A stretch of DNA of 64,000 bases. Origin: Struthio camelus. Its lineage: Eukaryota > Chordata > Aves > Struthioniformes > Struthionidae. The stretch is taken from NCBI RefSeq assembly GCF_040807025.1, contig NC_090981.1, positions 67,217,645-67,281,644 on the forward strand. Direction: 5' to 3'. The translations under genes were made by a program, and so were the position numbers. Below the pieces are notes generated by a model. It searched no databases and was not told the DNA's origin. It worked only from the letters and a program-made list of their open reading frames with translations. This document shows, one piece after another, positions 12,441-24,560 of this stretch (within the stretch, counting starts at the first letter, position 1; every line of letters starts with the position of its first letter).

Positions 12441-15194
12441 AAAATCCCTTTTGGGAGGCCAACCGGGAACTGGAAGGTGGAGCACTTCTTAGCAATCTTA
12501 TTTATGAAGACTTCTACCCAAATCCTTATTTGTGGTTTTTTTTTTTTTCCTGGTTCTAAAACGGGATAATCTGTGCTTGCCTTGTGTTTGCGAAAGTGCA
12601 GAAGCTTGTGCTGCCACATGAATATGCAAACTAATAATAACGCTACCATTCATGTAAAAGCGGTGAGTTGTGATGCTGACTACACAAAATGTTTTGTTTT
12701 TAATAAATGCCTGGCTTCCGCGCTGCTCTCTCCCTGCTTCGTGTTACTCAGCGGGGATGGCAGAAGCCGCAGAATGGAAAACGTTACTTGAAATCTTGTT
12801 TGTTTTTTTTTTTTTGAAGACGCAGATGCACTCGGAGAAGGAGCTGAGGATCCGGCCCTTTGCCTTATACATGGGAGAGCTCCCGGAGGGAGGTAACCAC
12901 TCCGATTTATATGATTAGAGACTGCTGCTCCTTTTCTGTACGGGCTCTTCATTGCTCATTTCCCCTCCTGAAACTTGTTTCTCGCAGTTGGCCGCGCTCA
13001 GTGTGCGCAGAGCTGGGAAAACACAGCAGCAATGTTGTGAAATTATTTTGAGAAATCGAGTGGCAACTGGTGCGAACAGATGTCCCGGGGAAAGAGATAA
13101 CGGGGAGATGGGGCTGGACTCCCTGCATGCTTCCCTTGCATGCTTCTCTAGCAAGCACGTAGCCCTAAGTAATTAACTAACGTTACTGAAACTATTGTTA
13201 TAGCATCGATAGCTTTTTTAACTGCTTTTGTCTTTTTTGGGCTTTTCTTACAGGGGAGCTGTAAGGAATACAGTGGAAATCAACAGAAATATATAGTGAA
13301 GTAGCACTATAATGTTCTGTAGTCTATAAGCAAGTTCCCCTGTCAAATGTCTAACTCAGGTAATACCCGATTTTTTAATGGGAGTAGAGTTCTCTAGAAA
13401 ACAATAAGTTCTGCAAGTACCACTGCCAAAAAAGCCTGGTGCTTCCTCAGCTTGGGGTTTGCGGAAGGTTTGCTTCGAGCTCCTGGTTCCCGCTGAGCCG
13501 CCACGTCCGCCCCTCTCTCAGCTGGGCACGTCCCTCCTCCGGCATGGCTCTTTTCCCAGCGTCTGAAGGACTGCAGTGGTGTTGCAGAATTTCATCCCTC
13601 TCTAACGTTTGGTTGCAGCAGCGGCGTTTTGAAGCTCTCCCAGGAGCCGGCTGCTGGGAGCACCTCTTTTCTGCTGTCCGCGGGGAGCATCAGCAGGGCT
13701 CGGGGTGCGAGTTTACCTTCGAGGGATCCCTAGCGCCTGTTCCTGTCAAAGTGCAAGCATTAGAGCGGTGATGAATACGACAAAGCAGGCCTTTGACCCT
13801 CGTTGAGAGATGCAGAGGGGAACAGGCAAGGAAAAATGACTCAAGGCTATTCATTACTGCGTTTCGATTAATTCTGCTGTTAGATTTCCTTGCAGACGAG
13901 GCTCCCACTTTGGAGGGCTCAGCTTGGGAGCAAAGTTGCCGCTTTACGTACCTGTTGCTTTAGAAAACGATTTAGCTCCCTGCCGGGCCTGATTCCCGGT
14001 CTATCGAGGCAGAGGTAAAGGTCCCCATTGACTTCGGAGGGGTCTGCACCTCCGCGGGAGGCCGGCGGCATCCCCCACCCCTGCTCTCCTGGCTGCAGGT
14101 GCTCTCTTTGTTGCAAAGCGCGAAGCAATTTTTAATGGCCTTTTTCTTTGATTTCTTTGATTTCTTCCAGCGCTGAAAACCGCCTCGCCGCACCCCAGCG
14201 GCAGTGGAGCGGTCGTGGGACGAGCGGGAGCCCCGGGAGCTGATTTTATGCCAGCCCGAAACATTGCGTGGAGAGATTTGCCTGGGGGCGAGCTTTGTCT
14301 CCCGGTGGGAAGGGCGACAGCCTCAACCTCTGAGCCCGAATTCAAAACCCTTCCTTCCCCCGCTGCCTTCGCAAGGGCACGCGGAGGGTTATTATCCGTT
14401 AGCGTGCCAGGGAGGCATGCACGACCCTAGCAGACATAGAGGCAAGATAAGGTCCTTGCCACACTGACGGACGTGGGCAAAAAGTTCTCCGTCTTTGAGT
14501 GGAAGGTAGTGATTCGGGTCAACAGCGTGACAGTAAACTGGAAAATTTGGCAAGGCGAATTTGGCTCTGGCTTCTCTGCTCTGCACTATGCGGCGGCAAA
14601 AAAATAAGTGCAAACTGTGAGACGTCGGTACTTTTCTTCCCGAGCTGTAGCGCAGCATGGTGAGGCTGAGCTGCGTGACTGCAGATACACAGATATACTC
14701 TTCAAAGCCCTGTGGCCCGGATCGGACGGGGAGAGCAGGACGCAGCTCTGCAGGGTTGGGAAGGGATGCAAGCCCGTGCGAAAGGATTAGGCCTCTGCAC
14801 TTCTCCCTCTTTTAGAAAAGCTGGACTTCAAGATAACGAGGAAATTTCAACTTTGGCAGTAAAACTGTAGAGAGTCGCATTCGCCTCCCCCCTGTCCCCA
14901 CACTCAGCCAAAACACTGCCAGCTTGGTGTGCTCCCAGGAGATGAGAAGGGGGAAATGCAGAGATTTATTGAAATCTGCTTTTTACTTATTAGGCTTTTT
15001 ACTTATTTTGAATCCTTTGACAGCAGCCAATAAAGATGGTCCCAAACAGAGACATCTGCTATGCGAGTGTGGTTGACAAGCACAAATAATAAAAAAAATG
15101 ATAATGGCAATGGAAAGAGCTTCTGCTTCTAACATGTTAGCAGCCAAAGTATTTCACTAAAAATGGATCCGCTGCAAAGAACAAGAGAAGAATG
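12441..15194. other. Unique non-coding sequence
   Basis: No gene, RNA gene or transposon is recognised. There are short T runs at about 12,536-12,549 and 12,805-12,816, and a moderately CpG-rich patch at about 13,430-14,350. Frames such as 14001-14345 (minus) and 13439-13771 (plus) show no family resemblance. Confidence 0.5.
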
Positions 15195-15300
15195 AAGGGG
15201 GGTCATTTTCTGTGGAAAAATTTTGATGGAAAACTGGGTTTTCAGTTAGATTTTCCACGAAAACAAAACATTTTCCAAAACACTGATTCTCCAAAGAAGC
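15195..15300. repeat. Ancient TTTTCCA/TGGAAAA-rich repeat, degenerate
   Basis: Repeated blocks such as TGGAAAAATTTTGATGGAAAA near 15,212 and TTTTCCACGAAAACAAAACA near 15,251 resemble an old, internally palindromic repeat found in reptile and bird genomes. A similar segment occurs at 39,060-39,250. It is non-coding, and both family name and orientation are uncertain. Confidence 0.35.
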
Positions 15301-15547
15301 TTTTTTTTTCCCCCTCTGGAAAAAAAAAAGAGCACCTCAAATCCTAGAAATTGCGGTTTGGGCTATAACCCAGAATAAGAGAAGCTGTTATTTGGAGGCC
15401 TCAGACCACAGGTCTTTTCTGGGTCAAGCTCCAGCTCTCCCTCCTGTGCTGTGCCCATCCTCTCCCAGCCCAAACAGGAAAGAGAAAATACCTTGCAAAT
15501 CTGGCATTTCCACATTTTATGTTTATTCTTCGTTTTTTTGGAACTTG

Positions 15548-15565
15548 CCCCCCCCCCCCCCCCCC
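15548..15565. repeat. C18 homopolymer tract
   Basis: There are 18 consecutive C residues, hence G18 on the minus strand. Such a run can form G-quadruplex structures and is prone to length polymorphism and sequencing error. It lies in otherwise unremarkable sequence. Confidence 0.95.
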
Positions 15566-18500
15566 AAATGAACTTTTTTGTACGGAGGGAAGGAAAATGC
15601 TGCCTAAGAGCAGATACACAAGACGTCGCCAGAAAGAGGGTTCGACGGAGATACCTGACGGAGCCCTGAATGAAGGCACTTCTGTGCTGGGAGCTCGCCC
15701 CCACGTCACCTGGGGACAATGACGTGCTACAGGGACTCGACTTGTGCTCTGCTATGTTCCTTTAACTTATCTGTAAGTCACCCTCTCTTTCACTAGTAAG
15801 AGAAAATAACTGTGCCTTCTGCCACTTTAAGATATAAAAAGTCCGAGCAACAAAACAGGCTTTCTCTCCTCATACAATTGTCTCTGCTTATCACCAGTCC
15901 TTGCTCGGTGTACAAGAAAAAAATGATATGCCGTAATAGCTAAAGATAACCGGGCGAATAAAGGACGGATTTAAAATAAAACATAAATACACTAAAAAAG
16001 TTGCACATACTCTGTTCTTGACATCTCTGCTGGACTTTGCTGAGCGTAGCCTCAACCTGATTTTATTTGCTTTGGTTGGGTTTAAGTTAAAACCTCCTTA
16101 TTTGAGCACAGTATTTTTAGATCCAAAATACAGAATGCCCGTTGTGGGTAGTGGCCTTGCCCTCAATTTATTTCATTTTCTCTCTCTGTTGTTTGGCCAC
16201 ACTATAATCATCTTGCGGCTTGTGTTCATGACATGCTTCTGTTTACCCCGCAGTGTGCAAACTGGTATGATATCTTGTGTAATACCAGCATGTTTCCACT
16301 GCACGTTGCAGGAAGAAGCTGGTTGACTCTGGAAAGCAGTGAGAAAAGAAAAGTGCTTATTTAGTAATTAAACTGAAGCACCTGCCATATGAGCTTTGCA
16401 CCACTCTAAGAAGTGGGTGAGGACGCTCTTGTAAGCGAAAAGTCATGCTGGGTGAAAAGCAGGAGGGGGAGGCAAAATTCCCATTGCCTCAGTTGGAAGC
16501 AGAATTTCATGGGAAATTCCACAGTGTGTGCAATTCCAAAAATGAGGGGACTGGTAAAATAGCAGAGAGATTTCTTTGCTGTGGGCTCCGTTGGCCATGA
16601 ATAAATGGCGTTTGAAGGAAACGTGTAAGCTGGTCCGTCAAAAGTGGAACAGCTAAAGCGTTAACGGAGTAATTTGCAGTAGCTCGTCTGCATGGGAAGC
16701 CAGAGCGCTGCAAGGGGGAGTGTGCGGGGCAGTGCCAGCACCTCTTTATCACGCTGCCTCTAAAATACGAGCAGCAGAATAGCAGTGACCCAAACTGCTG
16801 GGAATATAGGGATATTCTCTCAAATGCAGATGCTTCAGGGGCTGTCATTGCTTGTGGGCGCTCCTTGGCTGAGGGGTAGGGTTCGTCGCCACGGGCGGCA
16901 CGCTCGCCTGTTTGCATGGTGCCAGCAGGGCTAAATCCTCCAGTTACGTTTGCTGTTTGGCTTTGTCAAAGATGACACTCCAGAGGTTCGGCCCGGAGGA
17001 CGGGAGAGTTGCCTCCTCACCTCAAAACTGGGACCACTGTATTTAGTCTTGTCAGAGGCTCCAGGCGGCAGGGAAATTGCAACCCTTGTGCATGGAGACG
17101 GATCAAAGCGGGGTCTGGGCAGCTCCTTCCAGCGCAGTCCCAGCAGGACACGTTCGCAGCAGCAAACTCTGGAGATAGAGGACGGAGGTCCACGATTTAA
17201 GGAGGAGAAGAAACAGAGGTTGAGCCCGATCCAGGCTCAGTGTTGTGGGAAAGGATGTGTTCAGAGGGAGCGCTAAGAAAAAATCCCCAATTCCCTGGTT
17301 ATCCTTTCCACGCTCCGGGAGGAGGGAGCCAAATTCCACTTTGCCGTATACATGAAAGCAGGGCCTGGCTCCCGTGCTTCTCTCTGCTGGACATTACTGA
17401 GCACAGGGCTTTGTGGGCAAAAAGTCTTATTCTGCTCTTGTGCTAAACCTCAGCAAGATGTTGGGTAAGATGCAATTTCACCGTCTCATCGGAGGGTTCA
17501 GGAAGGAGCTAACAGTGATAAATACCATTTATAAAAGGCTGAAAACAGTCAATAGATGTAAATTTTCCCATATATCATACACCTGTGATTTAGGAAAAGA
17601 TCATGATTCAAAAGCAATCTGACATTATTTGATCAAGTTTTCTTTGAGTAATGAGTGGCTTGCACGCATTGCAAAGAAAGGAATACGCTCAGTGCGTTGT
17701 TTATCGCCTCCCTTGCCTCCTTGGTAGGCATGTGTAATCAATAAGAATACACTCAGTTAATCTCGACAGCCTTCCTCCCACCCCGCATGAGGGGCAATAG
17801 CCATTCCCACCGAAATGCATACATATGAGCACATAAATGCTAACTGAAAGTTTCTAAGTGATTCTGCTTCTGAACCGCTGTAGGAAACAGGGAGGCAAGA
17901 GCCAAATCCCTGTTTCGGCAAACAGCCTCATGCCCGACCCCAGCTCACGCGCCGGGATGGGACGAGGGGCGAAACCTCACGCTGCACGGTCTGCGTGTGC
18001 ATTTTCGGCAAGGGAGGGGAGGAGGCAAGTCCCTGGGGCGCAGGAACGCTAATGCTCCGCGTTTGGGATTGCACGGCCCCAAGCTGCTCCTTAGAAGCAC
18101 ATGAATGTGCAGTTGGGTGTATGTAACCCATCCTAGAAAAATGTCTTTGAGGATGCCAATGCATTTGTTGCCCACCAGCTTTGCCTCCTCTTTGGGCAGT
18201 CCATGATGTGCAGCTCCAGCATGGGGGAGGTCTGCTGCGAGTGGTACTAGCGCCAGGAGATGCTAAAACCTGCAAGATGACGTCTGATGGACGCCAGTTC
18301 TGCTCCTGTTGCTGTTCCTGAAAGGTGGAGGACTTTGGGAGTCATGTTCTCTTGCTGGATTTATGGGTCTGGGCAGTGGTGGGCTCTTGTGGCTGGTCCT
18401 CAGTGTCCTCAGAATCTTCCTCTGAAAGGCTCTGAGGGTCCCCAAACTGCTATCGCTGTGCCTTGGTCTTCTCTAAGTGTCTCCAACTGGCAGAGGTGCT

Positions 18501-20105
18501 TGGTGCCACCGGGTGTACCTGGTACATAGTTGGGTGGAAGGTGGCACCTTCTGGGTGAAACATGACCAGAAGGAGAAGAACCAAATCTGAATTTTTATAG
18601 ATTATGATTTCTGCTTTCTCCCTAACTCTGCTGGGAACCTGGGCTCTAAAGCTAGTTCTTCTGGAGCTGGGACCTTTCGAGAGACGTAGCGGAGAGGCTG
18701 TGAGCCCAAGAGATGAGAATTCAGGCTTTGCACAATGCTCTCCAACCCCCGAAGTAAGTCTTTTATTTTTATTTTTTTGGTGACATCTGTCTGCTTGTTA
18801 GATAAAATTTTGCGAGAAACCTGCCAGGCTCCTGGCAGAATTTCAATAAACTCAGTATGGTCCCATGTTGTGCTTTAACTGCGGATACATTAGCAAGCGC
18901 AAAATAAATGTTTTCAAACCTTCCTGCTCGGCTCGAAGCTGGTGAGTCATGGCGGCAGCCTCGAGACGTGGGGGGAGCTCGGCGCGTGGCGCCCGCCGTC
19001 CCCCTCTCTGGGGGCAGAGTTTCAACTGGAAAAACTCCCTGTGCTCCCCTTCGGCCCCTGCTTTGACTAACGATATGCCACTTTCCCAATAAATTGGAAA
19101 AAGGTGAAGAAGAAAAATAAGTCTTTGACCTTTACCATTTACAATCAAGCATGTGTATTTTTTTGCAGGATGAAGTGTTTGACATTTAAGAGGAATTTTT
19201 GTTGCCATCTCCGGGCATCAGAAGGGACTGAAGATGGTGACAGTCCTCCATTACAGGGATCATAAATCAAATTGCAGCAGAACACTCACAAGGGGGGTCC
19301 TGGAGATTATGTGACCTAAAAGCAGGATTTTATGTCAGCTGATTCCCTTGTGAGAAAGGTCTATTATAGTGGGGGAGCAGGTATCTGCTAGCCTGCTAAG
19401 AATAATAATTTCTGCCCATAAGCTGCAGATGGGGAAAGTCAGTCATACGATGTTGATGAACCTCTTTTAAAGCAGATAAGTGTACTTCTACTTAGTTAGC
19501 ATAATTAACACAGCTTTGCATAGTGCGGAGCTAGTAATTCCTTTCTGAACAGATTATAAGTCTTAAATAATTCTCCTGTAAGATTAATTCTTTCTTCCTC
19601 CTAGTATTTGGACACCTCTCCGAAACATGTTTGCTGAACTCAGCTGGGTGTCATTAGCTTCCCTGCGTGATTACTACGGTTGCGTTGTGATCTATAAACG
19701 TCTCTTTGGAAAGGCTTCGGCATTTCTGAGTACGAAACATCCATCTTCCCCGTGCAATTACGTTTGCAAGATAGGAGGGAGGCTTCATCCTCAAAAAACC
19801 AACCTACTGCCAATTATCGATGAGGAAAGGCTTTAAGCTTTAGGCTTTGAGTTTAGTTTTACCATGCCATTTGTTCTCTTAGAAATGAAAACAGTCTCTT
19901 CACCCTTCCCAAATTACAGTCGTAAAAAGAGGTGCAGAAGAAGAGAACGTAGAAGACTGTAGATGCGATGTCGGCGTCGGGGGTCTTCCGCTTCTTTGAA
20001 ACTGCTTTTAATTCTGTTGCAGACCGAGCTGTATATAGGGACAGTTGAACCTATAAAGCTCAGTATTTTGGATCAAGAAACACCTCCCTGAACGTTTCAG
20101 GCCTG
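15566..20105. other. Unique non-coding sequence
   Basis: No coding gene, RNA gene or clear transposon is visible. The part at about 19,200-19,560 is AT-rich and CpG-poor with complex, non-repetitive sequence, and could be a conserved regulatory element. That cannot be judged from one genome. A 9-bp inverted repeat, GGTGCCACC at 18,502-18,510 and GGTGGCACC at 18,540-18,548, is within chance expectation. Confidence 0.5.
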
Positions 20106-20124
20106 TTTTTTTTTTTTTTTTTTT
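20106..20124. repeat. T19 homopolymer tract
   Basis: There are 19 consecutive T residues. There is no adjacent gene-like segment on the minus strand that would suggest the poly(A) tail of a retroposed transcript. Confidence 0.9.
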
Positions 20125-21709
20125 GGCTCTCGCTCTGCCTACCAAAGTTAATACCGCAGTGTTACCTGCTTTGGCTTCTTCTAGGTATGAGAGACAAGAG
20201 AACAAAGCCCTGTTTCCATGATGAACCGAATCAAAACTCTGGGTCTGGGCTTTTCCAAAAGGGAGGCTTCGAAATCTGAGTCTGAACGCCAGCCGGGCAG
20301 GGCTTTGATCTGCCCCATTCTGCGGGAAGCTTTGTGCCGTGACGGCACTTTAAAACCTGTCTCTGAGTGTTTATTTAGGCCATTACTACGAGCACGGCTG
20401 TCAGAAGAAGGTGCGCAAATTCTTACTAGCTGCATTTTTTTTTTTTTAATTTTGTATTTAGGAAGCTTAGCCTGCAAAGCAGTCAGCTCAAGAGAAAAAT
20501 TCACTGATGCACGCGTGGTGCAGGAGTGGGATGTGCTTCCGGTGGGGCTGCCTCGGCGACGGGGCCGTGTCCGAGCAGAGGGCTGCGCTCTCTTGTTAAT
20601 GCTTCGTCCGCCGGCAGGCTCCTGCCTCCCGTTCGCGTGAGATGACTCCCTGCGCAAGTTGCCTGTGGCACCTGCTTTACTCTCTCTGCCCTCTGGCTCC
20701 TCCTGGACCCATGATGACCCGTCTGCGTGAAAAGATAACATCAAGCCCCTTGCGCGGGTGTGCTGTTACTGGATGGCTGCTCTCCCCGGGAGCAAGCTTT
20801 TTTGTTTGCACTGCTGTTGCTCTGCTGTGCTGGTCAACCCCAGACGCATCGTTTGGGTGGCTCCATGCTTCCTCTGATCCTGGCTTGTGGTCAACAAGTG
20901 GCCGCCCTGGTGCGAAATCCCCTTGCTTAGCTAAGGCCAAGGGTGCATACATAACTATTGAAGAGCTGTAAGTCCATTTGGTGCAGCAAAATGCTGCTCC
21001 GGTGGAGGGCGCGGGGCTGCAAGGGGGCTTCAGCTGCGTCGGATGAAAGGGAAGAAGAATTACAGACTCTGGATACCTCCTTCAGCCCAGCGGTCTTTGG
21101 CAATGGAGGACCGAATCAATTCCTGGGGGCCGCGACCTGTGCTTGTACGGAGGCAGCCTCCGTGCCGGGAGCGCTTCCCATCTTCAGGCGCTGGGAGCAC
21201 AAGAGCCTTCTGCAGACGCAGCTGCAGCTTTGCGAATGTGTCTCTCCGTACTGTTGGAAGAAGAGTAGTTCAGAGTTTGGCTCAAATTTGGAGCATTTTC
21301 AAGGACGGTTTTTTGTTGGTTTTTTGGTGTGCTTTCTGCTCTTGTTGTCATTAGTGGATTTAGGAGCCCAGAAGAAGTCCTTCATCTGGCAGAAGTGCAG
21401 CAGCTGGCGCTTCCAAGTGCTATGCCCTGCTCTGTGAACGTGTCCCCTGGAGAGTGCCAGCATTAACTAGTCGGGACACCAAACGCGGAGAGGTAGGGGA
21501 GTGTTTTCATGTTCAGGCTACCGAACTGCTACCGACCGGAGCTGGTGATGTGGAGCTAAAGGTGCAAAATCTGACTGCGAGCCCTCTGGCTCACCCGGAA
21601 ATCTGTAATTTTATTGCTGCCCTACCGGACCATCATCCCAACTCATTGAAACCAAAAAAAGGCAGTTTGGGAGGGGGATGGACGCTAAAGGACATCAAGG
21701 GGGTGCTGT
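20125..21709. other. Unique non-coding sequence
   Basis: Nothing is recognised. Frames of 140-190 codons (20,181-20,744 minus; 20,218-20,640 plus; 20,958-21,437 plus) overlap one another on opposite strands and have no known domain. CpG density is moderate and increases towards 21.7 kb. Confidence 0.5.
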
Positions 21710-22980
21710 GAGATCTTCAGCAAACGGGGCCGGGAGGGTCTCCCTGGGGACAAACTCCTTCCCGCGCCCCTGCCTATCCAGCTGCTTTGTATTTGGGGAA
21801 ATCGGAGGCAGGGCTGTGCGATGCCTCCGCGATGCCTCCGCGGACGAGGCCTTGGTCTAGGGGGCCGATCGCTACGGGCTGTAGCTGCCGTGTCAGCGTG
21901 AAAGGCGGTGGGGGGGACGGTATTTTTAAGGCGAGCTCGGGCGGCGCGGCTGTGAAACCCGGCAGCTTCTTCGCCCCGTTAGGAGCGGTGGTTTGTGGCT
22001 TCGCTCTTCTCCTTGTGGCTCAGAGCCTCCCCTGCCGCGATGGGGGCACCTCGGGAGGTGAAGAAACCCGGCGTCCCCGCGCGGACCCCACGCAGCCACC
22101 CGGGAGCTACACGTGCTCCCGCAGATCTTCTCGTAAATCCAGTGCCGTCTACACACTTTTTACTGTTTCCCACTGTAGCAGAGTTTTCCACGCTGCGGAA
22201 ACCGTCTGGTCACCTTCATCCTCACCTGCCGGCTGCGGTGACGGCCGTGCCACCCGTCCCAGGGTCCTCAAGGTGTCCCCGGCCTCCTCCACGTCCGCTG
22301 CCCTGTTGTGATCTGCCGGACGCGTTGCCGTAATCGCTCCGTTAAAACGGACGATGGCAGAAAGCTGACTTGGGACAGCCGATCTCCGGGACAACACAAC
22401 GTCTCCCGAGAAGTTTAAGTAAAAGTTATGTGCAAGAGCAGTTATATGAGCTGTGTTTCCTTAGGTTCCTAGGGTTTGTGTTGACAGGCTGGCGCTGGGA
22501 AAATTGCACGTGTGTCATGGAGAGGAGACCTTCCAGGAGCCTTTGGCGTCGTGGCCCCACCACGAGCGCCTGCTTCGTGGCGCCCCCGTTATTTCCGTGT
22601 GCCGGCCAGGCCAGCGCCTCAGCTGGGAAAGGCTGGGGCGAGCGAGCGCCCGGCTTTGGCGAAACCCTCGCAATGGCAGCCCGCGCACCCCGGGGACGCA
22701 CGTCCGCGGGGCACCTGCTCTCGCTGCAGGGGCAGAGACTTGCGTTCGCCCCGTGGACTGGTCCCCGGCTCCCTTAAAGCTCTGCGTGCCTCCGTTTTGC
22801 TTTCCCGCCTGTAAAAGCGCGACGCCGGTTTCGCGCCGGTGTCACCCGCTGCCCCTGTTTGCAGGCTGCTGACGGGAGCGGCGGTGCAGGGCTGCTCGCC
22901 CGTGCCCGGACGGCGGCAGCGGCAGCAGGTCGTCACGCAGGCGGTACCTCGGGACAGAGCGGTAGCGACGCGAAACCCCC

Positions 22981-23677
22981 TGACGTCGCGCCTCCCTCCT
23001 CGGCCTGACCCCGTCGCGCCTCCTTTCCTCGGCGTGATGACATCGCACCTCCTGCCTCGGTGGAATGACATCACACCTCCTGCCTCGGCGTGATGACATC
23101 GCACCTCCTGCCTCGGCGTGATGACATTGCACCTCCTGCCTCAGTGCAATGACATCGCACCTCCTTGATGTAATGACATTGCACCTCCTTCTCGGTGGAA
23201 TGACATCGCACCTCCTGCCTCGGCGTGATGACATCGCACCTCCTGCCTCAGTGCAATGACATCGCACCTCCTTGATGTAATGACATCGCACCTCCTTCTC
23301 GGTGGAATGACATCACACCTCCTGCCTCAGTGCAATGTCATCACACCTCCTTGATGTAATGACATCACACCTCCTTCTCGGTGGAATGACATCACACCTC
23401 CTGCCTCAGTGTAATGACGTCACACCTCCTTGATGTAATGACATCATACCTCCTTCCTCGGTGGAATGACATCGCACCTCCTGCCTCAGTGTAATGACGT
23501 CACACCTCCTTGGTGTTATGACATCACACCTCCTTCTCGGTGGAATGACATCACACCTCCTTCCTTAGTGTAACGACATCGCACCTCCTTCCTTGGTGTA
23601 ATGACATCATACCTCCTCAGTGTGATGACATCACACCTCCTTCCTCAGTGTGATGACGTCACACCTCCTTCCTCGGG
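22981..23677. repeat. CRE-core minisatellite, about 26 units of 23-29 bp
   Basis: The unit consensus is roughly aatgacatcRcacctcctgcctcRgtg. I count about 26 consecutive units over 697 bp, averaging 27 bp. Each unit has a TGACRTCR-type core followed by CACCTCCT and a variable linker (GCCTCGGCG, GCCTCAGTGC, TGATGT or TTCTCGGTGG). The core is a perfect CREB/ATF palindrome TGACGTCA at 23,415-23,422, 23,495-23,502 and 23,654-23,661. Elsewhere it is mostly TGACATCA or TGACATCG, one CpG-to-CpA change away. The first units (from 22,981) are the most CpG-rich and divergent. Unit lengths of 24, 27, 28 and 29 bp break any reading frame, so a protein repeat is unlikely. Confidence 0.97.
23226..23543. 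repeat. Higher-order repeat inside the minisatellite (four 79-80 bp trimers)
   Basis: Within the array, three unit types follow one another in fixed order. An A unit of 28-29 bp ends in GCCTCAGTGC/T, a B unit of 24-25 bp ends in TTGATGT or TTGGTGTT, and a C unit of 26-28 bp ends in TTCTCGGTGG. Four consecutive A-B-C trimers of 80, 79, 80 and 79 bp fill this interval exactly. A fifth trimer lies at 23,119-23,198, separated by one extra unit. This shows that the array grew partly by amplification of a trimer, not only of single units. Confidence 0.9.
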
Positions 23678-24560
23678 CTGCCCCTAAGCCGCGGCGCGGA
23701 CTTTTCACGCCAGCCCCAAAGCCGGAGCCCCGCAGGCAGCAGCCCGTGCCTCGGTTTCCCCCCGTGGGCCCTGCCGCCCCACGGGAGGCAGCGCAGCGGA
23801 GCCCTAAAAGCCGCCCGCACGCACCGAGAGCCCGTCCCGCACCGCCCGGCGATGGCCGAGGCGCCGGACAACGTTTTCCCGGGTGGGCGCTCCGGCGCTC
23901 CGGCAGGCGCTTATTATTAAAAATATTAATTTTACGGTCGTGGGCAAAGAGAAGGGGACGGGGACGACAGCAGGGCAAGGCGCCTGGCCCGGGACCGCGG
24001 CGCGGGGCTGGGAAGCGGGGAAGAGCGCCCGCGGGCAGCGCGCCCGCCTCTCATTTGCAGCCCGCTGCGGGTCCCTTCTTCCTTGCGACCCGCCGGCGTG
24101 TTTCTGCAGCCGGCGCTGCGAGGGCAAGCACTCCCGGGGCTCGGCCAGGAGCAACGGGAGCGTTAGAGGACGTTTCTGTACGCAGATTGACGCACCCCCG
24201 TCGCCCCACGCTTCCTAGTCGTTCATTACATCCATTGCCTTGTGAAACCGTAATCACGTCTGAAAACACTTCCGACATCGATGTTCGGGCTTCGGTTGTG
24301 CGATTTGCCCAAAGCAGCTGTTCCCCAAAGCAGTGGTTGTTATAGCAGCGCTCTGTGTTGAGGTAGCGCAGCGCCTTAGAGACGTTGGGAAGCGTTTTGC
24401 CAGGCGGCGAGCATGCACGACTCCCTCTCGCGGCCCGAGCAGCCGAGGGATGAGCGGTTTGAGGGCCCGGATCGTTTCGGCTGCCTTCGCTTTTGGAGCC
24501 GAGGTTTGGACGCTGCAGCGTTTCTGCAGCGAAGTGGCTCAAAAGCCCCTCGAAGCGACG

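Larger units (their letters stand above)
21710..24560. promoter_or_regulatory. Largest CpG-rich island-like block of the window
   Basis: CG dinucleotides are dense throughout, especially 21,800-22,120, 22,540-23,030 and 23,680-24,200, and the block contains the tandem array at 22,981-23,677. Long open frames (for example 23,650-24,345 plus; 24,051-24,542 minus; 22,619-23,104 minus) run in conflicting directions and encode Arg/Pro/Ala-rich sequence typical of GC-rich non-coding DNA. A 22-codon frame starts at an ATG with a good context (GCGATGG) at 23,852 and stops at 23,920, with no evidence that it is used. By analogy with other vertebrate CpG islands, a promoter or enhancer role is plausible. 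Direction and target gene are unknown. Confidence 0.45.

Noticed and set aside
20181-20744. 187-codon minus-strand open frame
   Set aside because: Overlaps a 140-codon plus-strand frame; no domain, and the T-rich tract gives a Lys run.
22842-23291. 149-codon minus-strand frame across the minisatellite, with repeating RCDVI/RCHH-like peptide
   Set aside because: Unit lengths of 24-29 bp shift the frame repeatedly, so the peptide periodicity is not maintained; a by-product of the DNA repeat.
22981-23677. CRISPR-like array of short repeats
   Set aside because: Repeats are directly adjacent with no unique spacers and the DNA is vertebrate; this is a tandem minisatellite.
23852-23920. 22-codon frame with good initiation context (GCGATGG) in the CpG island
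   Set aside because: Too short to support; a weak donor-like CGG/GTGGGC inside it is not convincing.
23650-24345. 231-codon plus-strand open frame in the CpG island
   Set aside because: Begins inside the minisatellite, is Arg/Pro/Ala-rich as expected of GC-rich non-coding DNA, and is opposed by minus-strand frames of similar length.
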